NCBI GenBank assembly: GCA_937129505.1
Contig: CAKZNJ010000082.1
Location: 1-7,357, forward strand
Direction: 5' to 3'
DNA: 7,357 bases
Source: an uncultured Anaerolineae bacterium
GTDB taxonomy: Bacteria; Chloroflexota; Anaerolineae; Anaerolineales; UBA4823
Shown here: piece by piece, positions 1 through 5,364 of the stretch
Position numbering within the stretch: the stretch's first letter is position 1
Layout: every line of letters starts with the position of its first letter
Notes under the pieces: generated by a model
The model's database searches: none
What the model saw: the letters and a program-made list of their open reading frames with translations, nothing else
Told to the model about the DNA's origin: nothing
Program-made: the position numbers and the translations under genes

Positions 1-430
1 CTAACAATACGTCGCGGGTCGTCACGATCCCTAAAAGCGCACCCTGCTCATCAGTCACAACGAGCCCCCCAATATCGGCTTGAATCATCCGTTGGCGAGC
101 TTCTTCTAGGGTCGCCGTGGGAGAGATAGTGAGGGGATTTTCCACCACGAAACTTTCGGCACGTTTGACACGTTGAACCATCTCGGCTTGCTGCTGGACG
201 GTCATAAAACGGTGAAGAATACCAATTCCTCCGGCGCGTGCCATTGCAATTGCCATCTCGCTTTCGGTGACTGTATCCATATTTGCGCTGACAATGGGAA
301 TAGCCAATTGGATTTGCGGGGTGAGCCATGTGGAAAGGTCAATTTGTTTGCGGCTAACCACCGCGGAGCGCTTGGGAACGAGTAGGACATCATCAAAGGT
401 GAGTCCGAGATCTGCTCTTAATTTCATCAT
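1..430 (-). CDS. guaB: IMP dehydrogenase, N-terminal part (cut by window edge)
   Basis: This reading frame enters from the left edge and gives about 143 residues, starting MMKLRADLGLTFDDVLLVP. That opening is the hallmark of bacterial IMP dehydrogenase, which oxidises IMP to XMP with NAD+ in GMP synthesis in the cytosol. The barrel strand with VSANMDTVTE (about residues 48-57) and the GGIGILHR segment (about 68-75) are family signatures. From about residue 95 the sequence passes into the first CBS domain (NPLTISPTATLEEA, then GGLVVTDEQGALLGIVTTRD). The catalytic cysteine loop lies outside the window. Two adjacent ATGs are possible starts: 430 and 427. GGAGG at 434-438 lies only 3 nt before the first and 6 nt before the second, so 427 may be the real start. 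The gene is divergent from the aro operon, and no functional link between the two is implied beyond the shared intergenic region. Confidence 0.95.
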   Translation of the reverse strand, partial: MMKLRADLGLTFDDVLLVPKRSAVVSRKQIDLSTWLTPQIQLAIPIVSANMDTVTESEMAIAMARAGGIGILHRFMTVQQQAEMVQRVKRAESFVVENPLTISPTATLEEARQRMIQADIGGLVVTDEQGALLGIVTTRDVLL

Positions 431-433
431 CTG

Positions 434-438
434 CCTCC
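434..438 (-). promoter_or_regulatory. guaB Shine-Dalgarno (GGAGG)
   Basis: On the minus strand GGAGG is followed by CAG and then ATGATG. The spacer is 3 nt to the first ATG and 6 nt to the second. Normal spacing therefore favours the second ATG (position 427) as the initiation codon, shortening the protein by one residue. Confidence 0.7.
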
Positions 439-481
439 ACAACCAGTCAACTGTTTATCCCTTCCCGACCTCCAGGTAGAC

Positions 482-495
482 TCTCTTTCCAGAGA
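482..495 (-). other. Small hairpin in the guaB 5' UTR with GNRA-type loop
   Basis: Read on the minus strand this is UCUCU-GGAA-AGAGA: a 5-bp stem closed by a GGAA loop, which fits the GNRA tetraloop pattern. It lies about 50 nt upstream of the guaB start, inside the predicted untranslated leader. It is short and could be chance. No uridine run follows, so it is not a terminator. It may act as an mRNA stability element or do nothing. Confidence 0.25.
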
Positions 496-528
496 TTATT
501 GGTTGACGAGTTGTCCATTCTTGCAATT

Positions 529-534
529 ATTATA
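529..534 (-). promoter_or_regulatory. Candidate guaB promoter -10 (TATAAT)
   Basis: The minus strand reads a perfect TATAAT at 534-529. Transcription would begin near 522 and give a leader of about 90 nt before guaB. The expected -35 position (about 552-557) has no match to TTGACA. The promoter is therefore either weak, AT-driven, or dependent on an activator. A palindrome occupies exactly that place (552-571). Confidence 0.4.
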
Positions 535-551
535 TACGTATCTAGACTTGC

Positions 552-571
552 TTTCGTGAAATCTCACAAAA
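552..571. promoter_or_regulatory. Palindromic candidate operator GTGA-N4-TCAC
   Basis: The arms GTGA (556-559) and TCAC (564-567) flank a 4-nt centre. The symmetry extends outward through a mismatch at 555/568 to TTT and AAA, so 7 of 8 positions per arm are complementary. The centre at 561.5 is about 40 bp upstream of the predicted guaB start site, the usual position of a class II activator of the CRP/FNR family. It is also about 85 bp upstream of the predicted aro start site. Half-sites resemble CRP-type TGTGA/TCACA, but the spacer is 4 nt as in FNR sites rather than 6. The cognate protein is unknown and the assignment is inference. Confidence 0.35.
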
Positions 572-611
572 ACAACTTAGAAATCTTGTCTATTTTTATA
601 GGGGATTGTCC

Positions 612-640
612 TTGACTTTCGTTGTGCACATTATTAGAAT
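612..640 (+). promoter_or_regulatory. Sigma-A type promoter of the aro operon
   Basis: TTGACT (612-617) and TAGAAT (635-640) are separated by exactly 17 bp. Each hexamer has one mismatch to the housekeeping consensus. An A/T-rich tract at 591-600 lies just upstream where an UP element would sit. The predicted start is near 647, only about 12 nt ahead of the leader peptide ATG at 659. The transcript would thus begin almost at the leader's own Shine-Dalgarno (AGGA, 647-650). Such a short 5' end is typical of attenuator-controlled operons, in which leader translation must start promptly. Confidence 0.8.
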
Positions 641-658
641 AGGATTAGGAATTGAAAT

Positions 659-739
659 ATGGATCAAATCACATTTGCTTTTTACCGCTACTTTTATTAC
701 TTTGGCAATCTGGGGAAGACTGCCGTTGGCGGTGCTTAA
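659..739 (+). CDS. Phe/Tyr-rich leader peptide of the aro attenuator
   Basis: A 26-codon ORF, ATG at 659 and TAA at 737-739, sits between the promoter and the terminator. Residues 6-15 read FAFYRYFYYF: four Phe (all TTT) and four Tyr (three TAC, one TAT) in ten codons, an extreme enrichment. There is no Trp codon. The C-terminal third (GNLGKTAVGGA) is unremarkable, but its codons carry segment 2 of the RNA switch (722-735). AGGA at 647-650 lies 8 nt before the ATG. The expected role is a sensor and not a protein product: scarcity of charged tRNA-Phe or tRNA-Tyr stalls the ribosome at codons 674-703 and leaves segment 2 free, as in the pheA and his leaders of enteric bacteria. Function is inferred from composition, position and the matching RNA structures. 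Confidence 0.9.
   Translation: MDQITFAFYRYFYYFGNLGKTAVGGA
683..734 (+). promoter_or_regulatory. Attenuator segment 1:2 protector hairpin
   Basis: Positions 683-690 (UACCGCUA), inside the Tyr-Arg-Tyr codons of the leader peptide, can pair with 727-734 (UGGCGGUG). This gives an 8-bp helix with two terminal-side G-U pairs and a core of ACCGC:GCGGU. When the leader is not being translated this helix would sequester segment 2 and leave the terminator free to form. A ribosome stalled on the aromatic codons would cover 683-690 and release segment 2. The pairing was found by eye; its energy was not computed. Confidence 0.6.
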
Positions 740-788
740 GCAAGTGTGAGGTTATCCTGCTGAAACCATACCCTGCGAAGCCAACGGC
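722..788 (+). promoter_or_regulatory. Attenuator segment 2:3 antiterminator
   Basis: GCCGUUGGC (722-730) is perfectly complementary over 9 bp to GCCAACGGC (780-788), which spans the inner 5' arm, the loop and the first three bases of the 3' arm of the terminator. Beyond a two-by-two G/A mismatch loop (731-732 with 778-779), three more pairs are possible (733-735 with 775-777). This helix and the terminator cannot coexist. A ribosome stalled at codon 15 of the leader would reach only to about 716, leaving 722-735 exposed. A ribosome at the stop codon (737-739) would cover it. That is the expected logic of amino acid attenuation. Confidence 0.8.
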
Positions 789-804
789 TTCGCAGATTTT
801 TTTT
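773..804 (+). terminator. Intrinsic terminator (attenuator segment 3:4)
   Basis: CTGCGAAGCC (773-782) and GGCTTCGCAG (786-795) form a perfect 10-bp stem with an AAC loop, followed by A and eight T (797-804). It stands between the promoter and aroH, ending 17 nt before the aroH start, so it would stop the operon before its first structural gene. Its place after a Phe/Tyr leader peptide and its overlap with the antiterminator identify it as a regulated attenuator and not the end of an upstream gene. No same-strand gene precedes it. Confidence 0.95.
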
Positions 805-821
805 ATTTAGGAGTAGAGGAA

Positions 822-1196
822 ATGCCGTTGCGTGGCGTGCGTGGAGCAATTGTTGTCGAAGAGGATACAGCTGAAGCAATCCTTTCAGCGGCAAGTCAAT
901 TGGTGCAAGCTTTGCTTTCTGCAAATCCTACCTTAAGACCTGAGGAGATTGCCAGTTGCTTTTTCACGGTGACTCCGGACCTAACGGCAGAGTTTCCCGC
1001 TAAAGCTGCTCGGCAAATGGGATGGCAGGATGTCCCTCTGATTTGCGCGCAGGAAATGCCAGTCCCTCACGGCTTAAAGCGATGTCTGCGCATTTTGATT
1101 CACTGGAACACGGATCTTAGTTCCTCACAGGTGGAACATGTCTATCTTGGTCAAGCAGCCCAACTGCGCCCTGAGTGGGAGTTCCCCAGAGGGTAG
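822..1196 (+). CDS. aroH: Chorismate mutase, AroH (Bacillus) class
   Basis: This 124-residue protein catalyses the rearrangement of chorismate to prephenate, the branch point toward Phe and Tyr. It matches the small monofunctional AroH family (B. subtilis enzyme 127 residues), which forms cytosolic pseudo-alpha/beta barrel trimers. The active-site residues fall at the same numbers as in the B. subtilis enzyme: Arg7 (RGVRGA), Cys75, Glu78 (CAQEM), Arg90 (CLRI) and Tyr108 (HVYL); Arg116 is also present. TPDLTAEFPAKAAR (51-64) is a family signature. The start is set by AGGAG at 809-813, 8 nt upstream; a second GAGGA abuts the ATG. It is the first gene after the attenuator, with 30 nt to aroF. 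No fused PheA or TyrA domain is present. It is unrelated to the helical AroQ mutases. Confidence 0.96.
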   Translation: MPLRGVRGAIVVEEDTAEAILSAASQLVQALLSANPTLRPEEIASCFFTVTPDLTAEFPAKAARQMGWQDVPLICAQEMPVPHGLKRCLRILIHWNTDLSSSQVEHVYLGQAAQLRPEWEFPRG

Positions 1197-1213
1197 GCTG
1201 GATCGTTCGATAG

Positions 1214-1220
1214 AAAGGAG
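1214..1220 (+). promoter_or_regulatory. aroF ribosome binding site (AAAGGAG)
   Basis: A strong AAAGGAG lies 6 nt before the ATG at 1227. The next in-frame ATG (1239) would be 18 nt away, too far. This fixes the start so that the protein begins MIIIMK, which lines up with the first beta strand of the Thermotoga-type enzyme. Confidence 0.8.
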
Positions 1221-1226
1221 TTAGGG

Positions 1227-2267
1227 ATGATTATCATTATGAAAGCACAAGCGACCCAATCTCAAATTGATGCCGTGGTGCGACGCATTGAAGAATGCGG
1301 TTTGCGTGCTCACCTTTCACAAGGAGAAGAAAGGTGTATTATCGGTGCTATTGGGGATGACCGACCAATTGCAAAGGACTCATTTCTCTTACTGGATGGG
1401 GTCGAACAAGTCCTGCCGATCTTGAAACCATATAAATTGGCTTCGCGGGACTTTCAGCCAGCAAACACAACCTTTCGCTTAGATGGCGTGACGATTGGAA
1501 CCTCTTCGATTGTCATTATCGCCGGGCCGTGTTCGGTTGAGGATCGAAATCAGTACATTGAGACTGCTTTTGCAGTTCGGGAAGCTGGCGCCCACGCTCT
1601 CAGGGGTGGGGCTTACAAACCTCGCACTTCACCTTACTCTTTTCAGGGCTTGGGTGAGCCTGGTTTAGAAATCTTAGCTGAAGCACGCGAAAGAACGGGT
1701 ATGCCAGTAGTCACGGAGGTAATGTCTCCGGAACAAGTGCCCTTGGTTGCCAAATATGCGGATGTTATGCAAATCGGTGCCCGAAATATGCAAAACTTCG
1801 CTTTATTACATGCGGCTGGCGAAAGCCAACATCCTGTTCTGATCAAACGAGGGATGATGGCTACCATCGAAGAATTATTAATGGCTGCGGAATACGTCTT
1901 ATCACACGGCAATCGGCGGGTTATCTTATGTGAGCGTGGAATCCGCACCTTCGAGACCGCCACCCGCAACACGACTGACATCAATGCCATCCCTGTTCTG
2001 AAAGAGGCTACTCACTTGCCCGTGATATTAGATCCCAGCCACAGCACTGGAAAATGGGAATACGTGACTGCCATCGCCAAAGCTGCTATTGCTGCTGGTG
2101 CAGATGGTTTAATGATCGAAGTGCATCCCAATCCTGCGGAGGCAAAATCGGATGGTGCTCAGTCCCTAAAGCCAGAGCGCTTTGCTGAATTAGTTCGCCA
2201 GGTGCGAATGATTGCCGAGGCGGTGGGACGGGATTTGAAAGCCTCGGAACATGCACTTGTTCAATGA
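1227..2267 (+). CDS. aroF: 3-deoxy-7-phosphoheptulonate (DAHP) synthase, type Ibeta with N-terminal regulatory domain
   Basis: This 346-residue enzyme condenses phosphoenolpyruvate and erythrose 4-phosphate, the committing step of the shikimate pathway. Residues about 1-70 form the ferredoxin-like domain seen in the Thermotoga maritima enzyme, where it mediates inhibition by Tyr and Phe. The barrel follows, with AGPCSVE (99-105), GGAYKPRTSPYSFQG (127-141), QIGARNMQN (182-190), KRG (207-209), CERGIRTFE (235-243) and DPSHSTGK (269-276). The four metal ligands known for the Thermotoga enzyme are all at identical numbers: Cys102, His272, Glu298 and Asp309. The stop overlaps the tyrA start by 4 nt (ATGA). 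Feedback inhibition by Tyr/Phe is expected from the family and not shown by the sequence alone. The symbol follows the usual name for this family; aroG or aroA(f) are also used. Confidence 0.97.
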   Translation: MIIIMKAQATQSQIDAVVRRIEECGLRAHLSQGEERCIIGAIGDDRPIAKDSFLLLDGVEQVLPILKPYKLASRDFQPANTTFRLDGVTIGTSSIVIIAGPCSVEDRNQYIETAFAVREAGAHALRGGAYKPRTSPYSFQGLGEPGLEILAEARERTGMPVVTEVMSPEQVPLVAKYADVMQIGARNMQNFALLHAAGESQHPVLIKRGMMATIEELLMAAEYVLSHGNRRVILCERGIRTFETATRNTTDINAIPVLKEATHLPVILDPSHSTGKWEYVTAIAKAAIAAGADGLMIEVHPNPAEAKSDGAQSLKPERFAELVRQVRMIAEAVGRDLKASEHALVQ

Positions 2268-3124
2268 ACCGTTCCGTGCCTTTATCTCTATCAAATTGCC
2301 GCATCTTAATCGTTGGCTTGGGCTTGATGGGTGCTTCGCTAGCGTTGGCTTTGCGTGGGAAGTGTAAGGCGCTCTACGGAGTTGATCGAAACGAGGATAC
2401 CTGCCGTCTCGCTCTGATGCACGAAATGGTGGATGCGGTTTGGATGGATGCAACGCAGGCGCGCCCGGTGGATATGATGGTTTTGGCTGTGCCGGTGGGA
2501 CAAATTTTGCGATTGCTCGAGCAGATCAACGCTGAGATTCATACACCAACGGTCATCATGGACATTGGATCGACCAAAACCGCAATTTGTCAGGCGATGG
2601 ATCGGTTGGCAGAACATTTTGATCCTATTGGCGGTCATCCGATGTGCGGCAAGGAGACCTTAGGAATCCAATCAGCTGAAGCCGCCATCTATCAAGGCGC
2701 ACCGTTTGCTCTGGTCCCTTTAGCACGCACTAGCCCCTATGCAAAGTCGCTTGCCGAACAGCTCGTCACAGCAATCGGAAGTCACATTGTATGGCTGGAT
2801 GCGGAGACCCATGATCGGATGGTAGCCGCAGTAAGTCATCTGCCTTATCTGCTTGCCAGTGCTTTGACCCTGAGCACGCCCCTTGAGCTAACTTCCCTGA
2901 TTGGGCCTGGGTTTCGCAGTAGCTCACGTTTGGCAGCCACTCCTACGACAATGATGTTGGATGTACTCAAGACGAACCGACGATTTATCTTAGAAGCGGT
3001 GGAGCGGGTGCAAGTTGAGCTAGACAAATTGAGAACCTTACTGAATCAAGAATCTTACCAAGAGCTCAACCAACGGTTGAATGCTGCTGCCGAACATCTG
3101 CAAAAAATTCTCCAAAAGGGATGA
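2264..3124 (+). CDS. tyrA: Prephenate (or arogenate) dehydrogenase
   Basis: This 286-residue protein should oxidatively decarboxylate prephenate to 4-hydroxyphenylpyruvate, or arogenate to tyrosine. The Rossmann motif GLGLMG (18-23) ends its second strand with Asp41 (YGVDR), which favours NAD+ over NADP+. DIGSTKT (100-106), GGHPMCGKE (123-131, His125), AVSHLPY (189-195, His192) and FRSSSRLAA (217-225, Arg222) correspond to the substrate-binding and catalytic elements of the TyrA family. The helical C-terminal dimerisation domain is complete. There is no ACT domain and no fused mutase, so the enzyme relies on the separate AroH and has no obvious built-in Tyr-binding domain. It starts inside the aroF stop (ATGA), implying translational coupling, and ends 4 nt before aroA. 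Whether prephenate or arogenate is preferred cannot be decided from the sequence. Confidence 0.95.
   Translation: MNRSVPLSLSNCRILIVGLGLMGASLALALRGKCKALYGVDRNEDTCRLALMHEMVDAVWMDATQARPVDMMVLAVPVGQILRLLEQINAEIHTPTVIMDIGSTKTAICQAMDRLAEHFDPIGGHPMCGKETLGIQSAEAAIYQGAPFALVPLARTSPYAKSLAEQLVTAIGSHIVWLDAETHDRMVAAVSHLPYLLASALTLSTPLELTSLIGPGFRSSSRLAATPTTMMLDVLKTNRRFILEAVERVQVELDKLRTLLNQESYQELNQRLNAAAEHLQKILQKG
3114..3120 (+). promoter_or_regulatory. aroA ribosome binding site (AAAAGGG)
   Basis: AAAAGGG inside the end of tyrA lies 8 nt before the ATG at 3129. It supports that start over the in-frame ATG at 3081, which would add 16 non-conserved residues and overlap tyrA by 44 nt. Confidence 0.55.
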
Positions 3125-3128
3125 ACCT

Positions 3129-4457
3129 ATGCGCTGTATTGTCCGAGGTGGAATACCATTAAGAGGAACTATCAAATTACCTGGGGATAAATCTCTTTCC
3201 CATCGCGCTATTTTATTTGCGGCGCTGGCGGAGGGCAGAAGCGAAATCGAGAATGTGCTGTTGGCCGGGGTAACGAAGCCAATGCTGGAAGCACTGACAG
3301 CGTTTGGGATTCAATGGCGTCTAAACGGGCAACACTTAACCATCGAAGGCGAAGGATTAGCCGGCTGGAAAGACCCTACCAAAGTCATCGATTGTGGGAA
3401 CTCAGCCACAACCATGCGCTTGCTCGCAGGGGCAATGGCAGCGACCAATGTCAGCGGTGTTCTGGATGGTAGTGTTGGTTTAAGGCGCCGTCCAATGGCT
3501 CGAATTGTTCAGCCACTCCAGAAAATGGGAGTTAATATCCAATCAACCGAAGGATGTGCTCCTTTAATGCTCCAATCAACGGCGCTGCCCTTGCGAGGGA
3601 TGGAGCATCACCTATCGGTTGCCAGCGCCCAAGTAAAGACTTGCTTAATCCTTGCCTCTTTGGTGGCGGATTGTCCCTCCTTGATCACTGAGCCAGGTCC
3701 ATCCCGCGATCACACCGAAAGGATGTTGGGCAGTATGGGAGCTGAAATCAAAGCGAGCATAATTGAAAAGGATTCAAAGAAGCTTTACCAAACCCAAGTG
3801 ATGCCGCTCAGGGGGGAGTTAAGCCCTCTGCAAATGCACTTGCCGGGCGATATTTCTTCCGCCGCATTTTTCGTTGTAGGCGCTTTGATTGCGCCTGCTT
3901 CACAGGTGTGGATTGAAACGGTTGGTTTAAATCCCACTCGCACCGGCTTATTGGATACCCTAGCGGAGATGGAAGGATCGCTATTGATCGAAGAGATGGA
4001 ATCGCAAGGTGGAGAACCATGTGGATGTCTAGACATTCGTTCTTCCAACCTTCGGGCAACTACTGTAGCGGGAGAAAGGGTCGTGCGCATGATCGATGAG
4101 TTTCCCGTCTTCGGGGTGGCTGCTGCCTATGCCCAAGGCGAAACATTGGTGGCAGATGCCCAAGAATTGCGCTATAAAGAATCGGATCGTATTTCCATGT
4201 TGTGTCAAGAGTTGCGGAAATTGGGTGTTGAGGCAATTGAAACAGAAGACGGTTTCTGTATTCTTGGAAGAGGCAAAGTTCACGGCGGCGTTGTGGAGTC
4301 CCATGGCGATCACCGCTTGGCAATGGCGATGGTGATAGCTGGACTTGGTTCAAAAGAGGAAGTGATTGTTGAAGGTGCTGAGGTGATTGACGAGTCTTTG
4401 CCGGAATTTATTCCTCTGCTGCGATCATTAGGAGCTGAAATCACCTGTGAAAACTGA
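3129..4457 (+). CDS. aroA: 5-enolpyruvylshikimate-3-phosphate (EPSP) synthase, class II
   Basis: This 442-residue enzyme transfers the enolpyruvyl group of PEP to shikimate 3-phosphate. It has the substrate motifs LPGDKSLSHR (17-26, Lys21, Ser22, Arg26), GNSATTMR (90-97), LRRRPMARI, LPGDISSAAFF, MIDEFP (Asp323, the catalytic acid position) and KESDR (350-354), and a C-terminal GDHRLAMA. Four short signatures used to define glyphosate-tolerant class II enzymes are all present: GDKS (19-22), SAQVK (166-170), RDHTE (193-197) and NPTR (268-271). The residue matching glyphosate-contact Gly96 of E. coli is Ala93, as in CP4-type enzymes, and the Pro101 position is Leu98. Start chosen at 3129 because family members begin just before the first beta strand. 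It lies 4 nt after tyrA and 7 nt before aroE. Confidence 0.97.
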   Translation: MRCIVRGGIPLRGTIKLPGDKSLSHRAILFAALAEGRSEIENVLLAGVTKPMLEALTAFGIQWRLNGQHLTIEGEGLAGWKDPTKVIDCGNSATTMRLLAGAMAATNVSGVLDGSVGLRRRPMARIVQPLQKMGVNIQSTEGCAPLMLQSTALPLRGMEHHLSVASAQVKTCLILASLVADCPSLITEPGPSRDHTERMLGSMGAEIKASIIEKDSKKLYQTQVMPLRGELSPLQMHLPGDISSAAFFVVGALIAPASQVWIETVGLNPTRTGLLDTLAEMEGSLLIEEMESQGGEPCGCLDIRSSNLRATTVAGERVVRMIDEFPVFGVAAAYAQGETLVADAQELRYKESDRISMLCQELRKLGVEAIETEDGFCILGRGKVHGGVVESHGDHRLAMAMVIAGLGSKEEVIVEGAEVIDESLPEFIPLLRSLGAEITCEN

Positions 4458-4464
4458 GTGAAAA

Positions 4465-5364
4465 ATGACTTATCGCTTCGGTTTGCTTGGTTACCCCCTC
4501 ACTTATAGCCTTTCCCCCCAAATCCATCAGGTTTTCTTAGAAGAATGCGGACTAGAGGGGGAGTATCGTCTAATCCCCATTGCTGTGAATGATGAGACAG
4601 ATGCAAATTTGAAAGCTGTTCTAACACAGATGAAGAACCAAGCCTATCATGGTTTGAATGTAACCATCCCATACAAGCAGACCGTTAAAGACTTGCTGGA
4701 TTGTTTAGATGATAAAGCGCAAGCGGTTGGAGCGGTAAATACGATTTATAGAAAGGGGGAAGCTCTGATCGGTACAAACACAGATGTCGAGGGCTTTTTA
4801 CTGGATCTCGAAAACAAGCTTTCCCTAGAAGAGGGGGGGAATGCCTTGGTGCTTGGAGCGGGAGGCGCGGCTCGAGCGGTGATTTACGGGTTATTAAAGC
4901 GGGGTTGGCAAGTTTGGATCGCCGCTCGTCGACTGGAACAAGCTGACGAATTAGCTCGCCATCTAGCCAAACATTTCTTTTTGATAGAGGGGATCAAAGA
5001 GAGCATTCAGATAATGGCTATGTCATCGTTGTCAGATGAAGCGAGTCGATCAGATAAGAGAATGCCTGTCCGTTTGGTAATCAACACTACTCCTTTAGGG
5101 ACAAAAGGTACAGAGGAGGATTCTCCCCTGCCTGAAAATTTGCGTTTTCCAAAAGGGACTTATTTCTATGACTTAGTTTATAATCCGTCGGAAACTGCTT
5201 TTATGCGCCAAGCCCGTGATAAAGGTCATAAGGCGTCCAATGGCTTTGGCATGTTAATCCACCAAGCCGCCTTGGCTTTTGAGTATTGGACGGCGAAAAA
5301 AATAACCATTACGCCAGCCATTGAATCCAAAATAACAGCGAGGACATTGCAAAACCATGGTTGA
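4465..5364 (+). CDS. aroE: Shikimate 5-dehydrogenase (NADP+)
   Basis: This 299-residue enzyme reduces 3-dehydroshikimate to shikimate. The shikimate pocket is intact: SLSP (15-18), NVTIPYK (65-71, with catalytic Lys71), GAVNT (89-93) and GTNTDVEG (103-110, with catalytic Asp107). The cofactor domain has VLGAGGAARA (129-138) and the basic pair Arg155-Arg156 after strand 2, as expected for NADP+. DLVYNPSETAFM and NGFGMLIHQAALAF near the C terminus complete the family pattern. The length is slightly above the usual 270-290, with the extra residues in a polar stretch around 175-205. No strong Shine-Dalgarno is seen (GAG about 6 nt upstream), so translation probably depends on coupling with aroA, 7 nt away. 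The 3' end overlaps the aminotransferase by 8 nt. Confidence 0.96.
   Translation: MTYRFGLLGYPLTYSLSPQIHQVFLEECGLEGEYRLIPIAVNDETDANLKAVLTQMKNQAYHGLNVTIPYKQTVKDLLDCLDDKAQAVGAVNTIYRKGEALIGTNTDVEGFLLDLENKLSLEEGGNALVLGAGGAARAVIYGLLKRGWQVWIAARRLEQADELARHLAKHFFLIEGIKESIQIMAMSSLSDEASRSDKRMPVRLVINTTPLGTKGTEEDSPLPENLRFPKGTYFYDLVYNPSETAFMRQARDKGHKASNGFGMLIHQAALAFEYWTAKKITITPAIESKITARTLQNHG

Noticed and set aside
51..479. Several ORFs of 64-92 codons on both strands at the left end
   Set aside because: They are shadows of the guaB frame, which reads through the window edge and has clear IMP dehydrogenase motifs.
733..742. Ten-base perfect palindrome TGCTTAAGCA over the leader stop codon
   Set aside because: As RNA it would have no usable loop, and as DNA it lies inside the transcribed leader. 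Probably incidental; part of it belongs to segment 2.
641..804. T-box riboswitch as an alternative explanation of the aro leader terminator
   Set aside because: The leader from the promoter to the terminator is only about 155 nt and has no T-box consensus or Stem I motifs. A Phe/Tyr-rich ORF and complementary segments explain it fully.
736..924. Minus-strand ORF of 62 codons across the terminator
   Set aside because: It crosses the terminator stem and the aroH start and shows no recognisable motif; the opposite strand explains the sequence.
3081..3128. Upstream in-frame ATG giving a 458-residue AroA
   Set aside because: The extra 16 residues overlap tyrA, are not typical of EPSP synthases, and the ATG at 3129 has a ribosome binding site and the conserved first strand.
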